Shown in pieces: positions 1 to 7,203 of a stretch of DNA of 13,991 bases. A program made the position numbers and the translations under genes. This stretch comes from Kiritimatiellia bacterium (GTDB lineage Bacteria; Verrucomicrobiota; Kiritimatiellia; UBA8416; SLMC01). A model generated the notes under the pieces. The model made no database searches. It saw only the letters and a program-made list of their open reading frames with translations, and had not been told where the DNA came from. The DNA is taken from assembly GCA_007133745.1 (NCBI GenBank), contig SLMC01000016.1, positions 1-13,991 of the forward strand. Direction: 5' to 3'. The stretch's first letter is position 1. Every line of letters starts with the position of its first letter.

Positions 1-1358
1 ACCAGCCATGTCCCCGCGCGCATGACAAAGAGCGGCGTGGTCTCGTCCTCGTCGAACATGAAACAGTTGGGTCGCCGCAAGGCCTCGCTTTTTACCAGCG
101 TCTTGAGACGATCCAGATCCAATCCTTCCGGTTCGAAGGCGACCGGATGAAAGAAGCCGTCCGCTGCTCCGTTCGAATTATCCTCCGCCAAACGTTCCGC
201 GACTGGCGCGCCCTTGTAGACGCGCAACCCGATACCGATGCTAACCAGATCCCACGGACGGGCGGCGTCATTGACGGCGGCAAGCGTTTCGCGCACGGTC
301 GCCTCCGTTTCGCCCGGTCCGCCCAGCAACAGATACCACATGATGGCGATCTTCTTCTCGCTCAGTAATTTGGCCGCGTTCAGCACATCCGCCACGCGGA
401 AGTTCTTGTTCAGTCCGCGCAAGGTCGTTTCGCACAGGGATTCCGCGCCCAGGTCCGCTTCACGGAACCCGGCCGCATGCATCAGTTCGACCAGTTCCTC
501 GTCCACCGCGCCGGGGTTCAGGCCCATCGTCCGCAATTGCAGATTCAAGCCCTTGGCTGCCACCGCGCGCAACACGGCTTTGCAGTGGTCTAGCGGGTAA
601 TTGAAGGTGCTGTCCGTGAACTCCACCAGACGAACGCCCGTTTTCTTCACCAGCCGCTCGATATCGTCGGCCACCCGTTGCGGATCGCGCAAGCGCCAGC
701 GGCGTCCTTCGATTTGGTTGTACGTGCAATAGGAACAATTCAATGCGCATCCGCGCTTCGTTTGCACCTGCAACGCGGACCCGTACCGATGATAGGCGGC
801 CACGTCAATATGATCGTAAATGCGATCCATGGGCAGCGTGTTCAAGTCGGCCACGCGCATGGGTTCGTTATCGTCCGTCAGCCGACCGTTCACGCGCCGT
901 ACCAGACCGGGCATGCCGTCCAGAGGCATCCCCGCCTCGATACGCCGGAGCAATTCGACCATCGCCGTCTCGCCGTCACCGCGAATGGCCAGAGAAAGCC
1001 CGAAATATTCCAGCATTTCCGCGCCGTTCACGCCGACCGCCGGCCCGCCAATGACGATGGGCCCGGCAAAGGCCTCGCGACATGGATTCACCACATCGCG
1101 CCGTACGTCATCGAGCAGAAACAGTGTATTGTATCCCGCGCTGTTATCAATGTTGCGAATGCCGATCCCTACGGCGTCCGGCGAAAAAGCGGCGATGGCC
1201 GAGCGAATGTCGGCTGCCGGATCCGACGAAAAGCACAGGTCCAGCAGTTTAACCGTATGACCGGCCTGTTCAACCGTTGCCGCCACGCACCCGAGCCCGA
1301 ACGGCATCACCGGCCACGGCTGCTTGAACCGATTGGAATTGATCAGTAACACGCGCAT
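1..1358 (-). CDS. B12-binding domain radical SAM protein, C-terminus cut by window edge
   Basis: I read 452 residues from the ATG at 1358 with no stop before base 1, so the C-terminus lies outside. GGAGG sits a few bases upstream and fixes the start. Residues 1-165 look like a cobalamin-binding Rossmann fold (MRVLLINSN, then PFGLGCVAATVEQAGHTVKLLD, then GIGIRNIDN and IRGDGE). The radical SAM core follows at about 195-400. Its iron-sulfur motif is CALNCSYC, giving Cys204, Cys208 and Cys211 (CX3CX2C), followed by LGAESLCETTLRGLNK, typical of this family. Such enzymes cleave S-adenosylmethionine and often methylate or rearrange unactivated carbons using methylcobalamin. The substrate cannot be told from sequence. 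It lies 74 bases behind the DUF2892-like gene on the same strand and is probably the last visible gene of the acyltransferase operon. Family is secure; the reaction is not assigned. Confidence 0.9.
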   Translation of the reverse strand, partial: MRVLLINSNRFKQPWPVMPFGLGCVAATVEQAGHTVKLLDLCFSSDPAADIRSAIAAFSPDAVGIGIRNIDNSAGYNTLFLLDDVRRDVVNPCREAFAGPIVIGGPAVGVNGAEMLEYFGLSLAIRGDGETAMVELLRRIEAGMPLDGMPGLVRRVNGRLTDDNEPMRVADLNTLPMDRIYDHIDVAAYHRYGSALQVQTKRGCALNCSYCTYNQIEGRRWRLRDPQRVADDIERLVKKTGVRLVEFTDSTFNYPLDHCKAVLRAVAAKGLNLQLRTMGLNPGAVDEELVELMHAAGFREADLGAESLCETTLRGLNKNFRVADVLNAAKLLSEKKIAIMWYLLLGGPGETEATVRETLAAVNDAARPWDLVSIGIGLRVYKGAPVAERLAEDNSNGAADGFFHPVAFEPEGLDLDRLKTLVKSEALRRPNCFMFDEDETTPLFVMRAGTWL

Positions 1359-1432
1359 TTTTCGCCTCCGTCGTTTTCTCTCGCTCCCTTTTGCCCTATA
1401 TTGTCGCCTCAAGCCCGATCCATACAAAAAAA

Positions 1433-1822
1433 TTACACTTGCTTGGCCGCCAGAGGCGAATCCGCCGAGGAAGCGTTGGATACACGCTTGTTCCCCGCTG
1501 CCCGCGCCGTCCGATTCGGAAAGAATTTGTCCCTTATCCTAACCGGATCCGATGCGCTGCTCGCTCCCATAATTTCGGCTCGACCAAGATCGCGCTCGCC
1601 GACCATGCCCAGACGGATCAGCAGCGTTTTCACCACGCATCGGTCAAGAACGGCTGTGACGATCAGGTTCGCGGCAATGGCCGCCGTTCCCAGAAACCAA
1701 TATGGGCTGTGCCCATAACCCAAGCCCACAGTCGTCATCACCAGAACCCCGACCAGGGCATTGCCGACCCGCTCGTAACTAACGGGCCGATCGTCCGTGC
1801 CATGTTTCGTTTCTGATTTCAT
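1433..1822 (-). CDS. DUF2892/YgaP-like two-helix membrane protein
   Basis: 129 aa from the ATG at 1822, chosen because AAGGAG lies seven bases upstream; an open frame to 1882 lacks comparable support. Two hydrophobic helices are visible at about residues 19-37 (VGNALVGVLVMTTVGLGYG) and 41-58 (YWFLGTAAIAANLIVTAV). The segment after the second helix, DRCVVKTLLIRLG, resembles the CPLY...LG ending of the DUF2892 (YgaP membrane-domain) family. A hydrophilic tail of about 50 residues, rich in Arg, Ala and Ser, follows and has no recognised domain. Function of the family is poorly known. It overlaps the possible 60-aa ORF by 44 bases and sits between the FeeM-like and radical SAM genes. It might be a membrane anchor or export helper for their product, which is inference. 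Confidence 0.7.
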   Translation of the reverse strand: MKSETKHGTDDRPVSYERVGNALVGVLVMTTVGLGYGHSPYWFLGTAAIAANLIVTAVLDRCVVKTLLIRLGMVGERDLGRAEIMGASSASDPVRIRDKFFPNRTARAAGNKRVSNASSADSPLAAKQV

Positions 1823-1961
1823 GGGAACTCCTTTCCAGACGAATCGGAATCGTTCTCGGCGTCGGGAACGCGGGTGCGTCAAACCCGGCGAGCCCGGCCT
1901 GGATCAACGCCCGCCACCGGCTTGCCCATTGAACCGCCCTGTCGACCATCGGTCGTTTCAT
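1779..1961 (-). CDS. Possible 60-aa translationally coupled small protein
   Basis: The ATG at 1961 overlaps the stop of the FeeM-like gene as ATGA, and GGGAGAGG lies just upstream. The frame runs 60 codons to a TAG at 1779 (MKRPMVDRAVQWASRW..., ending HGRSAR) and overlaps the start of the membrane-protein gene by 44 bases. The N-terminal half could be an amphipathic helix (VDRAVQWASRWRALIQAGL); the rest is Pro/Arg-rich. I recognise no family. For it: the stop-start overlap and ribosome binding site, an arrangement seen twice more in this window. Against it: short length and a large overlap with the next gene. It could be a leader that couples translation into the DUF2892 gene, or chance. Confidence 0.35.
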   Translation of the reverse strand: MKRPMVDRAVQWASRWRALIQAGLAGFDAPAFPTPRTIPIRLERSSHEIRNETWHGRSAR

Positions 1962-2761
1962 GATCGCCTCTCCCATTCGACCTGGTTGCGGGCGCGCGCC
2001 GCTTCGCGTCGCGCGAATTCGTCCCGCGTCCTCAGCCACTGATCCGGACACGTTTCCAGATCCCAGCGCATGAATACGGCCGGCGCGTTGTTCAAACCTT
2101 GGACCGTGCCGCCATGCCGCGCGATCGTCGTCATATTCAAAAGCCGTTTGTAAATCCGTTCGTGCCTGGGATTGAACGTGAACACCACGGTTTCGACGCT
2201 GCCAGCCACGAACCGGCGCACCGTCTCGCGAATCAGTCCCTTGATCACGGCTGTCGCGCTGCGGCATGATCTTTTTGTCGCAATCCGCCACGACGCGCCC
2301 AGAGACCGGCCCAGCGCGCTGCATTCGGCGCGAATTCGATCGCATTCAGTCTTGAAATCCACGTCCACATGCAAGCCCGCCGGGCCATCCAGCGTCACCG
2401 AGTTCGTCCCGACAATCTCGCCGTTTTCCTCGGCAACCAGCGCGGTCGTTTCCGGCAGGCCCTCGAGATGCGGATAATGGATCAAACGCCCGTCCGGCTG
2501 CGGCTCGCAGTAGCCCTGTTCCAGAAAAGCGTCATGCGTCAAGCGATAGACCGCGTCCAAGTCAGCGGTATCGGTCGCCTCGCGGACGGTCAGGATATGT
2601 TCCGCCACCGAGCCGCTCGTCCTGACGGCTTCAGCCGACCGAACCCGTGCGAACCGACCGCGAAAACGGTTCGCCTCGTCAGCAGTCGCCGTGTCGCGCC
2701 CGCCCCCGTTTCGAATGAAACCTCCGCCCATCACGCCTTGCGACAGTGTCATGGTTTTCAT
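1958..2761 (-). CDS. FeeM-like N-acyl amino acid synthase (GNAT/LuxI-type fold)
   Basis: 267 aa; the ATG at 2761 follows a GGGAGGGAGG stretch. After a variable N-terminus of about 55 residues (a Gly-rich stretch and an Arg-rich stretch), the conserved region runs 57-235. It contains VYRLTHDAFLEQGY, an 'IVGTNSVTLDGPAGLHVD' core strand (117-134) and NPRHERIYKRLLNM (197-210), then NNAPAVFMRWDLE. These match the FeeM/autoinducer-synthase-like branch of the acetyltransferase superfamily, in which long-chain acyl groups, usually from acyl carrier protein, are placed on an amino acid. Neither the amino acid nor the acyl chain can be read from sequence, and no acyl carrier protein gene is visible. 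It starts 30 bases after the methyltransferase-like gene. A related exosortase-associated GNAT acyltransferase is the alternative. Confidence 0.72.
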   Translation of the reverse strand: MKTMTLSQGVMGGGFIRNGGGRDTATADEANRFRGRFARVRSAEAVRTSGSVAEHILTVREATDTADLDAVYRLTHDAFLEQGYCEPQPDGRLIHYPHLEGLPETTALVAEENGEIVGTNSVTLDGPAGLHVDVDFKTECDRIRAECSALGRSLGASWRIATKRSCRSATAVIKGLIRETVRRFVAGSVETVVFTFNPRHERIYKRLLNMTTIARHGGTVQGLNNAPAVFMRWDLETCPDQWLRTRDEFARREAARARNQVEWERRS

Positions 2762-2791
2762 GCCTCGCCTCCCTCCCGTTGAAACGAATGG

Positions 2792-3691
2792 TTATGCGTT
2801 CACAGGGGAATTGTCCAACACCCCGTTTTCGACACATTTTTTCTTTTGCCCGATCACGCAAAGCCCCTTCATGAAACGCAACGCGCCCTTGCCCGGCACT
2901 TCGACGATGCGCCACTCGAAATCGTTGTCAGGCAACGCCATGATCATGGCCCGAAACTCGTCCGCCGTATAGCAACGCAGAACCGAGACGATCCCGTCAT
3001 GCACCAGCATCAGCGGAATCACGGGAATCAGCGTGCAGAACAGCAGTCGCTTCCAGGAAAACTTGCCGGTCAGAAACGGAGAAAGCATGCCGAAAATCAG
3101 GCCGGGCAGGTTGGCCAGCAGATTACGAATCGACCGAGGATGCGGCTCGTAAATGAAGAGACCCTCGGCATGCTGCGCGGCGTCGTTCAAAACCCGGCGC
3201 GCCAAATCGGGATTCAAGTGGTGGAACGCCGAGAAGATCGAACGCGGCAAGCGCTTGTATTCGGCCGGCGCTTGGGACGCATCCACAGGCACGGAAACCG
3301 CCTGCGCCCGACCCGGAAAAGCCGACTCCGTTTCGCTAAACCGAGCCTGGGACGGATACAAGTCGCTGATCAGCGCCTTTGGAAAAGCCTGCCCGCTTTT
3401 TTCCGAATCGTGCAGGAATTGACGAATATGCGTAGCGCTACCGCTGGCCATGTCGAGAAAGGCGTCGTGGCCTTCCGCCCATTCCCGCAAGAGGGGAAAC
3501 GCAGGCTCGTAGGCCTTGAAAACGCTCATGATCAGCCCCAGCGCATCGGTAATCCCGTCTCGGATAAAAGTCGGCAGCCAGGCGCAATCTTCAAATTCTA
3601 TCCATTGCAACCTCGGCAGCCAGGACCCGTTGCTGCTTTCTCGAAGAACAGACTCCGCGCTATTCGTTTTGACTTCGAGGGCTGTTTCCAT
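2792..3691 (-). CDS. Class I SAM-dependent methyltransferase-like protein
   Basis: 299 aa from the ATG at 3691, preceded by an excellent AAGGAGG; the frame is open to 3727 but that start lacks such a site. Residues 78-86 (FLDMASGSATH) occupy the place of methyltransferase motif I, ALISDLYPS (106-114) is the acidic second strand, and SIFSAFHHLNP (151-161) resembles the 'FHH' motif of many class I enzymes. The C-terminal part is unusual: GLIFGMLSPFL and LLFCTLIPVIPLMLVHDGIVSVLR form a hydrophobic stretch at about 197-239 that could bind membrane or lipid. The glycine motif is degenerate (no GxGxG), so activity should not be assumed. First gene behind the 28-bp promoter-like element and head of the FeeM-like operon. 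Confidence 0.7.
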   Translation of the reverse strand: METALEVKTNSAESVLRESSNGSWLPRLQWIEFEDCAWLPTFIRDGITDALGLIMSVFKAYEPAFPLLREWAEGHDAFLDMASGSATHIRQFLHDSEKSGQAFPKALISDLYPSQARFSETESAFPGRAQAVSVPVDASQAPAEYKRLPRSIFSAFHHLNPDLARRVLNDAAQHAEGLFIYEPHPRSIRNLLANLPGLIFGMLSPFLTGKFSWKRLLFCTLIPVIPLMLVHDGIVSVLRCYTADEFRAMIMALPDNDFEWRIVEVPGKGALRFMKGLCVIGQKKKCVENGVLDNSPVNA

Positions 3692-3737
3692 GACGCCTCC
3701 TTCGGTGCAAACCCGTCTGAACCGCATTTCACAGATG

Positions 3738-3765
3738 AATCTGCCGTCCTACAGGAAACGTCACA
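3738..3765 (-). promoter_or_regulatory. Predicted ECF-sigma promoter of the methyltransferase/FeeM operon
   Basis: Read on the minus strand: TGTGACG, six bases, GTAG, one base, ACGGCAGATT. The same 28-bp arrangement occurs at 6954-6981 upstream of the ECF sigma gene, with 22 of 28 bases identical and no similarity outside. The layout fits a -35 TGTGAC, a 16-bp spacer and a -10 region around CAGATT. It leaves a leader of about 40 bases before the ATG at 3691. Assigning it to the window's own sigma factor is inference from the shared motif. Confidence 0.6.
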
Positions 3766-4184
3766 AAACTTTTCACTTTTTTCGCTGCGAATGAAAAATC
3801 CTTTATGCATCCACGCACCGTTCTGGTAACTAATTACTGATGAATGGTCACTTGCGACAGAAAGGGGCCTTAAGATGCCGAAATCAGCGCCACCGGTGGA
3901 ACCGGTGGTATGAGGAAGGCCCCTAAAAGGGGCCGATGAACTCCATGTTCGCAGGGAAGATTAGAATCGAGGAAGCGAGTCGATTAAGCATAACCAACCA
4001 AGTGTGGGAATTATGTGTAGGAGCAAGTTTACGGGTTGACCGCCAACCGGCGGCAGAGGCCCGTCGCCGATCCTAATCGCACTCTTCCCCCTCGCTAATC
4101 CTGCCGGAGGCAGCTTTCTCTTGTGGTTGTCGAAAACTACGGAGAACAGCTCCGCCGGGATTGGGGAAGATTAAGGCCGACTGT
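3766..4184. other. Intergenic region between the FecR-like gene and the acyltransferase operon
   Basis: 419 bases without a convincing gene. It holds the nested hairpins at 3863-3934 and short hairpins at 4040-4053 (CCGCC/GGCGG) and 4101-4113 (CTGCC/GGCAG). It also holds a set of near-repeats around the words GATTA and AATC: 3959-3991, 4073-4101 and 4160-4175. No hairpin is followed by a good T-run on the minus strand, so the 3' end of the sigma/FecR transcript is not obvious. Confidence 0.5.
3863..3934. repeat. Nested, mutually exclusive inverted repeats
   Basis: AGGGGCCTT at 3863-3871 can pair with AAGGCCCCT at 3916-3924, enclosing a perfect hairpin CCACCGGT / ACCGGTGG (3890-3908, three-base loop). 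The same 3916-3924 arm can instead pair with AGGGGCC at 3928-3934 (loop AAA). The two pairings exclude each other on either strand. It lies downstream of the FecR-like gene and about 100 bases upstream of the operon promoter. Confidence 0.6.
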
Positions 4185-6173
4185 TCAGGGGGCAAGCGAT
4201 TCGATCCTGACATTGTCCAACCGTAGGCGGAGGCGGGGGTTATCCGTCTGGAAGGCGATATACGGGGAAACGCGAGCGGCAGGCAGACGCATCGTAATAT
4301 CGCCTATCGTTGCCCCGTCGGCTCGCATAAATGAGGCGAGGTAATCCTGGCCTTCTATGCGGGTTCGGCAATGGAACCACGTATTGCGAGGGAAAACGAT
4401 CTCGACAGCGGGGCTCGCCATGCCAGAGGCGTCAATATCGTCAGGGAACCGCATGGCCACGCCGAAATTGGCCAACCCTTTTTGCGGGCCTTCGATGAGG
4501 ACATCGAACGACATTTCGAAGTCGGCAAGATAGTCGGGCAACGCGGGCAAAGCCTTTACGCCCTGGCCTGTCGCCCTGTCCTGGCGCAAGAGCAGCCCGT
4601 GCCCGCCGTCAACCCCCATGCCCTCGGCCCATGCGCCCCCTGAATCCGGGAAGCGCCATTTCGCGAGTCCGTTCTCGAAATCGTCCTCGAAAATCATAGC
4701 GCCTTTTTCGTGCTGCTCGGCCAAAACTCCGTTGACGATGCGCAGGTCCTTGAATTCGACGGCGCAGCCGACCACAGACAAGCCCAGGCCTGCCATGCCC
4801 CGCTTCTTCACCAGCGATTTTTCGGGCGTTCGGACAATTCTTCCGCCTTGCGGGAAGCCCCAGGCTTTCGGCTGTCCTTCCGGATGGAAATCGAGCCCAT
4901 GCACAATCATCGTATCATCGCCCTGCGCCTCGAATGCCAGCCGCATTTCTATCCAGCGCCCGGATTGCGCCAGAGCAGGCAACTGGCCCCGGGCGCCGAA
5001 GCTGTCCGAGTGAAGATTCGCGTAAAACAGCGTCGTTCTGACCCCGGCTCCCGGCTGTAACGGACTCAGCAACCTGAAACTTACCCGCACCTCGCCTTTT
5101 GTCCAGCGGGGCGCACCGAACAAAATCATGGCTTGCGAAGCCTTCGCGTCTTTCTGGCGTATGCGTAGCGACGGACCGCCTCCCTCAAGGCTCCAGTCGC
5201 CACCCGACACCCGGTAATTATCGAAATCCAGATCGGCGGAGACTCGGCGGCGAACCAGGCGTTGCGTATCGTCCGCGATCACCCGGCTGGCGATATCCAG
5301 TCCGTCAAGCCAGGCCAAGGCCTCCGGCCTGACATCCATCGTCCGCACCTCGATCAGCGAGCTGCGAGGCAAAGAGCCCAGACTCCCCACAGATCCGATT
5401 TGCATAACAGCGGTTTGGCCGGTCAATATAATCGTTGACGATTCGCCCTGCCGGACGCGACTGGCGCCCTCGAGAACCGAGACAAAAGGCTGAAGGGCCC
5501 GGTTGTCCAACAGCAGACGCGTACCCAGCACATCCACCTGAACGGTCCCAAGCCGAACCCGCCATGGCTCGCGTTGCGTCGGAACATCCAGAAACAGTTG
5601 GCCCCGCTCGTGCGTCAGATCGGCGCGTCGGCCGTCCATGGCGATGCGCACACGCGAATTCTCGTTGACGCCCAGCCAACCGCCATCCCTGAAATCCACC
5701 CTCGCATACGAACCCGGCCCCGTCTCGAAAGCGGCGGCTTCATGCCGAACCGTACCGATCGATTTCGCCAGATGAAATGGCGGGGAAGCATCCCTAAAGA
5801 CCATCAGCGACAATGCCGCGCCCGCCACAATTGTTGCGGCGGCAGCCAGACACACCCGCAAAAACATTCGCCGCCGACCTGCCTGCTTGATTCGGGAACC
5901 GGCGCCAACGGGTGTGTCAAGTTTCGGACGGACTTGGCGGATCATCTGCCCCCCATCGGTCAGCGCCCGCAACCGTTCGCGAAAGCCGTTCAGGAAGCTT
6001 TCTTCGGGAATCGCCATTTGCCGAAGCGTTCCATCCAGAATCAGGTCCGGGAACAGGCGTCGCGCCATATCGGGCCGATCACGGAGATAGGCGGCCAATT
6101 CGCGGGATTCCGCCGCCGTAATGGCGTCGGCCACAAATGCCGCCCACAATTGCATCAGGCGCTCTTGCGTCAT
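4185..6173 (-). CDS. FecR-domain membrane protein with two C-terminal LamG/jelly-roll-like domains
   Basis: 662 aa; the ATG at 6173 overlaps the sigma-factor stop as ATGA and follows GGAGGAGGGGG, so the two are translationally coupled. Residues 1-75 are a cytoplasmic helical segment suited to bind a sigma factor; no HxxxCxxC zinc motif is present. One membrane helix lies at about 104-126 (FLRVCLAAAATIVAGAALSLMVF). A FecR-type periplasmic domain follows at about 133-260 (SYARVDFRDGGWLGVNENS, then VRLGTVQVDVLGTRLLLD). Then come two beta-sandwich regions, about 312-500 and 510-660; the second opens IFEDDFENGLAKWRF and ends RLDNVRIESL, like LamG or DUF1080-type glycan-binding folds. In PVC bacteria such proteins are partners of ECF sigma factors and are thought to relay envelope signals. 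The ligand is unknown; a carbohydrate is a guess from the fold. Confidence 0.82.
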   Translation of the reverse strand: MTQERLMQLWAAFVADAITAAESRELAAYLRDRPDMARRLFPDLILDGTLRQMAIPEESFLNGFRERLRALTDGGQMIRQVRPKLDTPVGAGSRIKQAGRRRMFLRVCLAAAATIVAGAALSLMVFRDASPPFHLAKSIGTVRHEAAAFETGPGSYARVDFRDGGWLGVNENSRVRIAMDGRRADLTHERGQLFLDVPTQREPWRVRLGTVQVDVLGTRLLLDNRALQPFVSVLEGASRVRQGESSTIILTGQTAVMQIGSVGSLGSLPRSSLIEVRTMDVRPEALAWLDGLDIASRVIADDTQRLVRRRVSADLDFDNYRVSGGDWSLEGGGPSLRIRQKDAKASQAMILFGAPRWTKGEVRVSFRLLSPLQPGAGVRTTLFYANLHSDSFGARGQLPALAQSGRWIEMRLAFEAQGDDTMIVHGLDFHPEGQPKAWGFPQGGRIVRTPEKSLVKKRGMAGLGLSVVGCAVEFKDLRIVNGVLAEQHEKGAMIFEDDFENGLAKWRFPDSGGAWAEGMGVDGGHGLLLRQDRATGQGVKALPALPDYLADFEMSFDVLIEGPQKGLANFGVAMRFPDDIDASGMASPAVEIVFPRNTWFHCRTRIEGQDYLASFMRADGATIGDITMRLPAARVSPYIAFQTDNPRLRLRLDNVRIESLAP

Positions 6174-6736
6174 GACACCCCCTCCTCCAAAGCCAGATGT
6201 TTCTCGACGCATTCGCGTAACGTGCCGCGAATTCGCAACAGGGTCATGCGCACCGTGCCCTCCTTGCGACCCAGCTTCTCGGCAATGCTCCGCATGGAGA
6301 GTCCCTTGAAATAATGCCATTCGACCAGACGACCGGCTTGTTCCTGTATCTGGCGCAGACAGCCGCGCAACCCTGCCAGATAGGCCGTGCCCATATCCTC
6401 GTCGTCCGTCAGCCGCTGTTCTGCCCAGACATCCACCATATCCTCCATCGCCTTGATTTCCCGACGCTTGCGCCGACCGCTCTTTCGGATATGTTCCAGC
6501 GACAGGGTACGGGCAATCCCGCGCAACCACGGATACATATCCTGAGTCGCATCGAAAGTGTCGAACCTGCGCCAGGCGGCCAGAAACGTTTCCTGAGCCA
6601 GGTCGAATACGGCGTCGGCGTCCCGAATGAATTGGGCGATATAGGAGCGAACGGGTACCTGATGCAAGCGCACCAGCTCGCAAAACGCTTCCTTGTCGCC
6701 CTGTTTCGCCCGGGCAATAATCTCGCCGTCTTCCAT
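6170..6736 (-). CDS. ECF-type RNA polymerase sigma factor, resembling the Rhodopirellula/Verrucomicrobium family
   Basis: 188 aa, normal for an ECF sigma factor. The ATG at 6736 has GGAAAGG upstream; the frame is open to 6955 but that part is low-complexity translated repeat and contains the promoter-like element. Region 2 spans about 15-85 with the hallmark FDLAQETFLAAWRRFDTF and YPWLRGIARTLSLEHIRK. Region 4 spans about 118-178 with GLSMRSIAEKLGRKEGTVRMTLLRIRGTL, the helix-turn-helix that reads the -35 box. It should direct polymerase to a small regulon under control of the overlapping FecR-like gene. A 28-bp element at 6954-6981 upstream is shared with the acyltransferase operon, suggesting autoregulation. 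Placement in the Rhodopirellula/Verrucomicrobium-type sigma family is by resemblance only. Confidence 0.92.
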   Translation of the reverse strand: MEDGEIIARAKQGDKEAFCELVRLHQVPVRSYIAQFIRDADAVFDLAQETFLAAWRRFDTFDATQDMYPWLRGIARTLSLEHIRKSGRRKRREIKAMEDMVDVWAEQRLTDDEDMGTAYLAGLRGCLRQIQEQAGRLVEWHYFKGLSMRSIAEKLGRKEGTVRMTLLRIRGTLRECVEKHLALEEGVS

Positions 6737-6755
6737 TTCAGAGCCTTTCCGGTGA

Positions 6756-6779
6756 GGATACACGTTGTCGCGTGTATCC
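6756..6779. repeat. Perfect hairpin in the sigma-gene leader
   Basis: GGATACACG and CGTGTATCC form a perfect 9-bp stem with a six-base loop. It lies 19 bases upstream of the sigma-factor ATG, immediately before its ribosome binding site, so it could modulate translation or mRNA stability. The regulatory role is inference. Confidence 0.55.
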
Positions 6780-6802
6780 GATCCGTAATCCGCAGGTAGC
6801 CA

Positions 6803-6946
6803 TCGGGTTGCGGGCGAAGCCCGCTTTGGCGACTTGCACGCCAGGTCGCACAAAACAAAGCGGCGCCAGGTCGCCGCACTCCATAAGTTTTGAAACGCAC
6901 AATCCGCGATCCACGTTCTGTTCGGGTTGGGGGCGAAGCCTGCCTT
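6803..6946. repeat. 25-bp imperfect direct repeat pair in the sigma leader
   Basis: 6803-6827 and 6922-6946 match at 22 of 25 bases (TCGGGTTG, G-rich, GAAGCC). Between them GCCAGGTCGC occurs twice (6840-6849 and 6865-6874), and 6810-6824 is a perfect palindrome (GCGGGC / GCCCGC, loop GAA). All lie in the roughly 217-base leader between the sigma promoter element and its start codon. They look like short dispersed repeats that entered the leader. Confidence 0.5.
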
Positions 6947-6953
6947 ACCACAC

Positions 6954-6981
6954 AATCTGCCGTTCTACCTCATTCGTCACA
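6954..6981 (-). promoter_or_regulatory. Predicted autoregulatory promoter of the sigma/FecR operon
   Basis: Minus-strand TGTGACG, six bases, GTAG, one base, ACGGCAGATT; the second copy of the element at 3738-3765. The leader to the sigma ATG is about 210 bases, much longer than the roughly 40 bases of the other copy. Confidence 0.6.
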
Positions 6982-7079
6982 TTTTTTACAGATGTTTTTC
7001 GAAAGTCATTTTTCGGAATGCAGTCCCTATCCCCGGCAGAGGACAAAAAATCTGAAGGTAGCGACGAAAAGAAGGGGAT

Positions 7080-7129
7080 CGGCGGGGGACCGCCGACTCC
7101 AGGTCCATGGAGCCGGTCGTCCCCGACCG
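7080..7129. repeat. Paired palindromic repeat, copy 1
   Basis: Arm 7080-7101 (CGGCGGGGGACCGCCG then ACTCCA) is followed after six bases by an imperfect inverted copy at 7108-7129. Each arm is itself a hairpin. The same unit, with arms joined at the other end, occurs at 12232-12288. Probably a dispersed REP-like element of this genome. Confidence 0.55.
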
Positions 7130-7203
7130 TGAATTGGATCCGGTTGTTCTGCGGAAAGAATGAAGGATGACGGTGAAAATCGTTCTCGTCCGCATCTCAG
7201 CCA

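Noticed and set aside
678..1349. 223-codon plus-strand frame
   Set aside because: Antisense to the radical SAM gene, which shows the CX3CX2C motif.
1779..2345. Upstream extension of the 60-aa frame to 188 codons
   Set aside because: The upstream part is an out-of-frame reading of the FeeM-like gene.
2846..3829. 327-codon plus-strand frame
   Set aside because: Antisense to the methyltransferase-like gene, which has a strong ribosome binding site and recognisable motifs; it also spans the promoter element.
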